In this document: piece by piece, positions 13,182 to 16,025 of the stretch
How the letters are laid out: each line of letters starts with the position of its first letter
Numbering within the stretch: position 1 is the stretch's first letter
From: JBMNOI01 sp050942995
GTDB lineage: Bacteria > Chloroflexota > Anaerolineae > UBA1429
Direction: 5' to 3'
Assembly: GCA_050942995.1 (NCBI GenBank)
Contig: JBMNOI010000085.1
Location: 1 to 16,025 of the forward strand
Length of the DNA: 16,025 nucleotides
Notes under the pieces: model-generated
Databases searched by the model: none
The model's input: only the letters and a program-made list of their open reading frames with translations
Told to the model about the DNA's origin: nothing
Translations under genes and position numbers: made by a program

Positions 13182-16025
13182 TCAGCCTCTTCTCGACGGG
13201 CGATAGTGCCAGCAGAAACCGGCCGCGGCGCAATATGGTGGGCATCCCTCCCTCGGCGGTGATGGCGAAAACTCGCCGTCGCGGATCGAATGGACGGCAT
13301 ATTGCACCCATCCCACGGCCACTGCGCAGGCGGTCTCTACTCCTCCCTCATAGCCGCTGAGGAAGAGCTTGCTTTTCTGCGCATTGCGGATGTGCCAGTA
13401 AAAGCCCTCCGCCACGTCGCCCAGGCCGAATGCGTCGCGCACGGCCAGAGCATAGAGGGGCAACTGTAGCTTGCGCCCATCCTGCAACGCTTTGGGAGTA
13501 AAGGCGCTTGCGCCCCCTGTCTTGTAGTCGATTACGCGCAAGCCGTGCTCATTCCGATCCACCCGATCGATGACGCCCTGCAACAGCAGCCGATCCTCTC
13601 CCCCTCCGATGACCAGCGGATGGTCGTGGGCAAAGCGCAATTCGCACGCGACCAGCTCGTATCCCCGCGAGATGTCGGCCAGCCCCTCCAGGGAGCGCCG
13701 CACCTGTTCGACGATCTCGGCGCGGGTTTGTCGCCACCAGGCCGTCTCGCGAAAGCCCTCGACATCGGGGGCGGCATCCAATACCCGATCGGCGATCTCG
13801 GGCAGCACGGCCAAAAGCTGGTCTACATTGGCGGGGTCGGTCACCGTGGGTGACGAGAATACCCCCTCCAGGATGTGGTGATAGATGTTGCCCAACTGCA
13901 GGCTATCCAGTCCCTGTGTCGGCTCCTGGCGGGGCTCCAGCCACAACACATTGCTCACAAAAAAGCTGAACGGGCAGGTGCGGTAGCGCTCGATGCGTCC
14001 GGCGCTCCATACATGCTCGGGGCCGTAACGATGGGCCATCGCGCCGGCCAGCGAGGTGAGCTCGCCGTTATAGGGGCTTGCTTTGCGGCGCAGTCGGTCA
14101 TCCAGAACGTCTGCGCCCCGCCGTAGCGTTTCGATGCGCTGCGGGGCGTGTTGGGCCACCCATTGCCACCCCTCATGATCCTGATCCAATGGAGCCAGCG
14201 CTTCCAGCGCCTCCGGCCACGAGGCCGCCAGGGCGGGATCCGGCGCGGCCTCGCCCGTCTGTCGGTGTGGCCTGGCCGTCGTCAGGCGGATTATCTCCTC
14301 CCAGTAGGGGGAGGATTCCCACGGCGCGCCGCTGTCGGCCAGGCGCGGCCGGGTGAGCAACAATCGGGCATAGGGCCGGGTGATAGCCTCGTAAAAATAG
14401 CCTGCCTCGGCGCTCAAGGTGGACGGGTTGAGCACCACGCCATGGCGGCGCAACAGATCGCGATCGGCATCGCGTAGCAACGGATCTTCGCGCTGTGAGG
14501 CGGGGAACTCGCCCTCGGAGAGGCCCAGTATCGCTACGGCGCGAAAGGGGATGCCGCGGGCTTGCACTACGTCGGCCACCAGAATTTCACTATCACCGAT
14601 ATGGGCCGGCGGACGATAGGACGCCGCATCCACGGCGCTCATCAGCTCACCGACGAATGAGGCGAAGGAAACCTCTTCGCCATCACCGAGCGTCTCCTGC
14701 GCCCACACCAGCCCCCGCAGAATCTCTTTGAACTCTTGTAGTGCGGCCACATCTCGCGCGGCCAGATCGTCGTCGGCGTCTCGGGCGCGGACCACCATCC
14801 GCAGCGAGGAGGCGCCCACCTTTTCTTCCTCCAGAGCGGGGTCACCGCCCATCAGCGCCTCCAACCAGGCCACCTGCCGGCGGAATGACAGCAGATCCTC
14901 GGGCGGTGTCAGCCGTCGCACAAAACGCTCGAAGCGTTGGGCCAGAACCCGGGCGCGTTGCCCCGTGGGCATACCGGTGACCGGGCGGGCCATGGCGGCA
15001 TCGTCTGCGCCGGCATCCTCCTCATCCATGGCGTCGTCATACTCCATCGCCCCACGCCCGAGGGGGTCCGTATCCTCCTCACCCTCTCCGGCCGGTTCCT
15101 TATCCGGCAGGGCGGCGAGTCGGGCGAACGCCTCGCGCCACTGCTCCAATTCACCTACGACGCGACCCCAGCGGGCGACGGCGTCCAGGGCATCGGCATC
15201 CCCCTCGGTGATGCCGATAACGCACGGCTCGTCGGCATCGGACGATGCATCCGACTCGTCCGACACCGCACATGCCATCCAGTCGAAATAAGGCGAGCGC
15301 CAGGCCTCTACCACCGGCCGCCGGGGAAGGCCGGGAGAGCCCTGCTCCCGGCTCAGTGAGACGCAAAGGCGCAACAGGTCACGCAGCGCGGCCACGGCAG
15401 GGTTGCTGGCCAGAGGGAACCCATCCACCACACGCACCGGCAGCTCCATCTCGCGGGCCGTCTGGCGCACCAGTTCGCGGTAGGGCAACAGATTGCGCGC
15501 CAGCAGAGCCAGCTCATCGGGGCGTGCGCCGCGACAGACGATTTCGTGCTTGAGCCAGCGCAGGGCGGCCCGTACCTCGGCGGCCCGGTCGGGCGCCTCG
15601 ATCATTTCCAACACATCGGCCATATCACCATCATTCGGCAACGGGGCGCGATGGTCGACCTGGAACAAGCCCTCTTCCAGGCCGTGAAAGAGCGGGTGAC
15701 AGCCCTTTGGTGTCTGGACGCCGGGCAACTCCCGGGCGGTTACACCTAACGCCGACTCGATACGGCGTCGTGTCGCGATAAAGCGGCGATGGGCCAGCGA
15801 GCGCTCTTTAGAATCGTCGGGGGGTGTTCCGGTGAGGGTGATGATGATCTCGTCTACACGGTCGGCCAGTGCGATCAGCAGGTCGATCTGCACCTGAGAG
15901 AGGTCGTCGAATCCGTCCACCACCAGCAACGGCCAGCGGCAGGCGTGGCGATCCTGCCGCAGTCGCTCCAGCGCCAGCCAGCCCAGGCCGGGACGGTCGG
16001 TGGAGCGGGTGTCGTGCAGGCAGCT
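13182..16025 (-). CDS. addB: AddB-type helicase-nuclease subunit, N-terminus outside window
   Basis: At least 947 residues are visible and the frame is open at the right edge, so the N-terminal part, where a Walker A motif would be expected, is missing. The protein resembles AddB/RexB, the partner of AddA in processing double-strand ends. LLVVDGFDDLSQVQIDLL (about 15880-15933) resembles the Walker-B-like region, and GIPFRAVAILGLSEGEFP (about 14500-14560) the inactive-helicase core. The C-terminal nuclease is present: GVIDRVD (about 13555-13578) and VIDYKTG (about 13514-13536) hold catalytic Asp, Asp and Lys. An iron-sulfur cluster is predicted from Cys codons at 13974-13976 (RTCPFSFF) and from CPPYCAAAGFC at 13212-13244. 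The last three Cys have C-x3-C-x5-C spacing, whereas B. subtilis AddB, from memory, has C-x2-C-x5-C. An acidic insert lies near 15000-15090. It is the upstream gene of the addB-addA-dinB operon. Confidence 0.88.
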   Translation of the reverse strand, partial: SCLHDTRSTDRPGLGWLALERLRQDRHACRWPLLVVDGFDDLSQVQIDLLIALADRVDEIIITLTGTPPDDSKERSLAHRRFIATRRRIESALGVTARELPGVQTPKGCHPLFHGLEEGLFQVDHRAPLPNDGDMADVLEMIEAPDRAAEVRAALRWLKHEIVCRGARPDELALLARNLLPYRELVRQTAREMELPVRVVDGFPLASNPAVAALRDLLRLCVSLSREQGSPGLPRRPVVEAWRSPYFDWMACAVSDESDASSDADEPCVIGITEGDADALDAVARWGRVVGELEQWREAFARLAALPDKEPAGEGEEDTDPLGRGAMEYDDAMDEEDAGADDAAMARPVTGMPTGQRARVLAQRFERFVRRLTPPEDLLSFRRQVAWLEALMGGDPALEEEKVGASSLRMVVRARDADDDLAARDVAALQEFKEILRGLVWAQETLGDGEEVSFASFVGELMSAVDAASYRPPAHIGDSEILVADVVQARGIPFRAVAILGLSEGEFPASQREDPLLRDADRDLLRRHGVVLNPSTLSAEAGYFYEAITRPYARLLLTRPRLADSGAPWESSPYWEEIIRLTTARPHRQTGEAAPDPALAASWPEALEALAPLDQDHEGWQWVAQHAPQRIETLRRGADVLDDRLRRKASPYNGELTSLAGAMAHRYGPEHVWSAGRIERYRTCPFSFFVSNVLWLEPRQEPTQGLDSLQLGNIYHHILEGVFSSPTVTDPANVDQLLAVLPEIADRVLDAAPDVEGFRETAWWRQTRAEIVEQVRRSLEGLADISRGYELVACELRFAHDHPLVIGGGEDRLLLQGVIDRVDRNEHGLRVIDYKTGGASAFTPKALQDGRKLQLPLYALAVRDAFGLGDVAEGFYWHIRNAQKSKLFLSGYEGGVETACAVAVGWVQYAVHSIRDGEFSPSPPREGCPPYCAAAGFCWHYRPSRRG

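Noticed and set aside
1..16025. Mobile elements, CRISPR arrays, tRNA or rRNA genes, toxin-antitoxin or defence cassette
   Set aside because: No transposase, integrase, regularly spaced repeats or tRNA-like cloverleaf was seen on either strand; AddAB is a repair enzyme and not evidence of a defence island by itself.

Overview
The window reads as chromosomal DNA of a free-living, moderately GC-rich bacterium. Gene content (a solitary dnaA, an addAB recombination operon, FGGY/FucU/mannonate-dehydratase-like sugar genes, an NHL propeller) and the loosely packed layout fit Chloroflexota better than other phyla I considered, but no phylogenetic marker was searched, so this is a weak inference. There are no rRNA or tRNA genes, CRISPR arrays, insertion sequences or phage genes.

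Layout. 1-637 (+): 3' end of a sensor histidine kinase. 638-1099: a 462-base gap holding what looks like a complete small transcription unit on the minus strand (promoter, strong Shine-Dalgarno, 17-codon ORF, intrinsic terminator). 1100-3724 (+): an NHL beta-propeller protein resembling peptidyl-alpha-hydroxyglycine alpha-amidating lyase, then an FGGY sugar kinase homologue whose expected catalytic Asp is replaced. 3725-4237: a 513-base control region with helically phased short repeats, a stem-loop, two candidate promoters and a string of hairpins. 4238-5632 (+): dnaA, then a good terminator. 5633-5980: gap with a promoter and a short leader that can fold in two ways. 5981-7321 (+): a 12-TM major facilitator drug-exporter-like protein, convergent with 7421-7849 (-): fucU, L-fucose mutarotase. 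7964-8143 (+): a possible 59-aa protein. 8319-9131 (+): a short mannonate-dehydratase-like TIM-barrel enzyme with a clear terminator. 9206-16025 (-): an operon transcribed right to left, addB (incomplete at the right edge), addA and a DinB/DfsB-family four-helix protein.

How the parts fit. Two themes recur: carbohydrate use (FGGY kinase homologue, FucU, ManD-like enzyme), spread over several transcription units, and DNA metabolism (DnaA; AddAB with a DinB-family partner). AddAB resects double-strand ends for RecA loading. The DinB-like protein is packed 10 bases behind addA and is presumably co-expressed with it. The least expected signals are non-coding: the minus-strand mini-gene at 654-856, the dnaA upstream region, and the two-state leader before the MFS gene.
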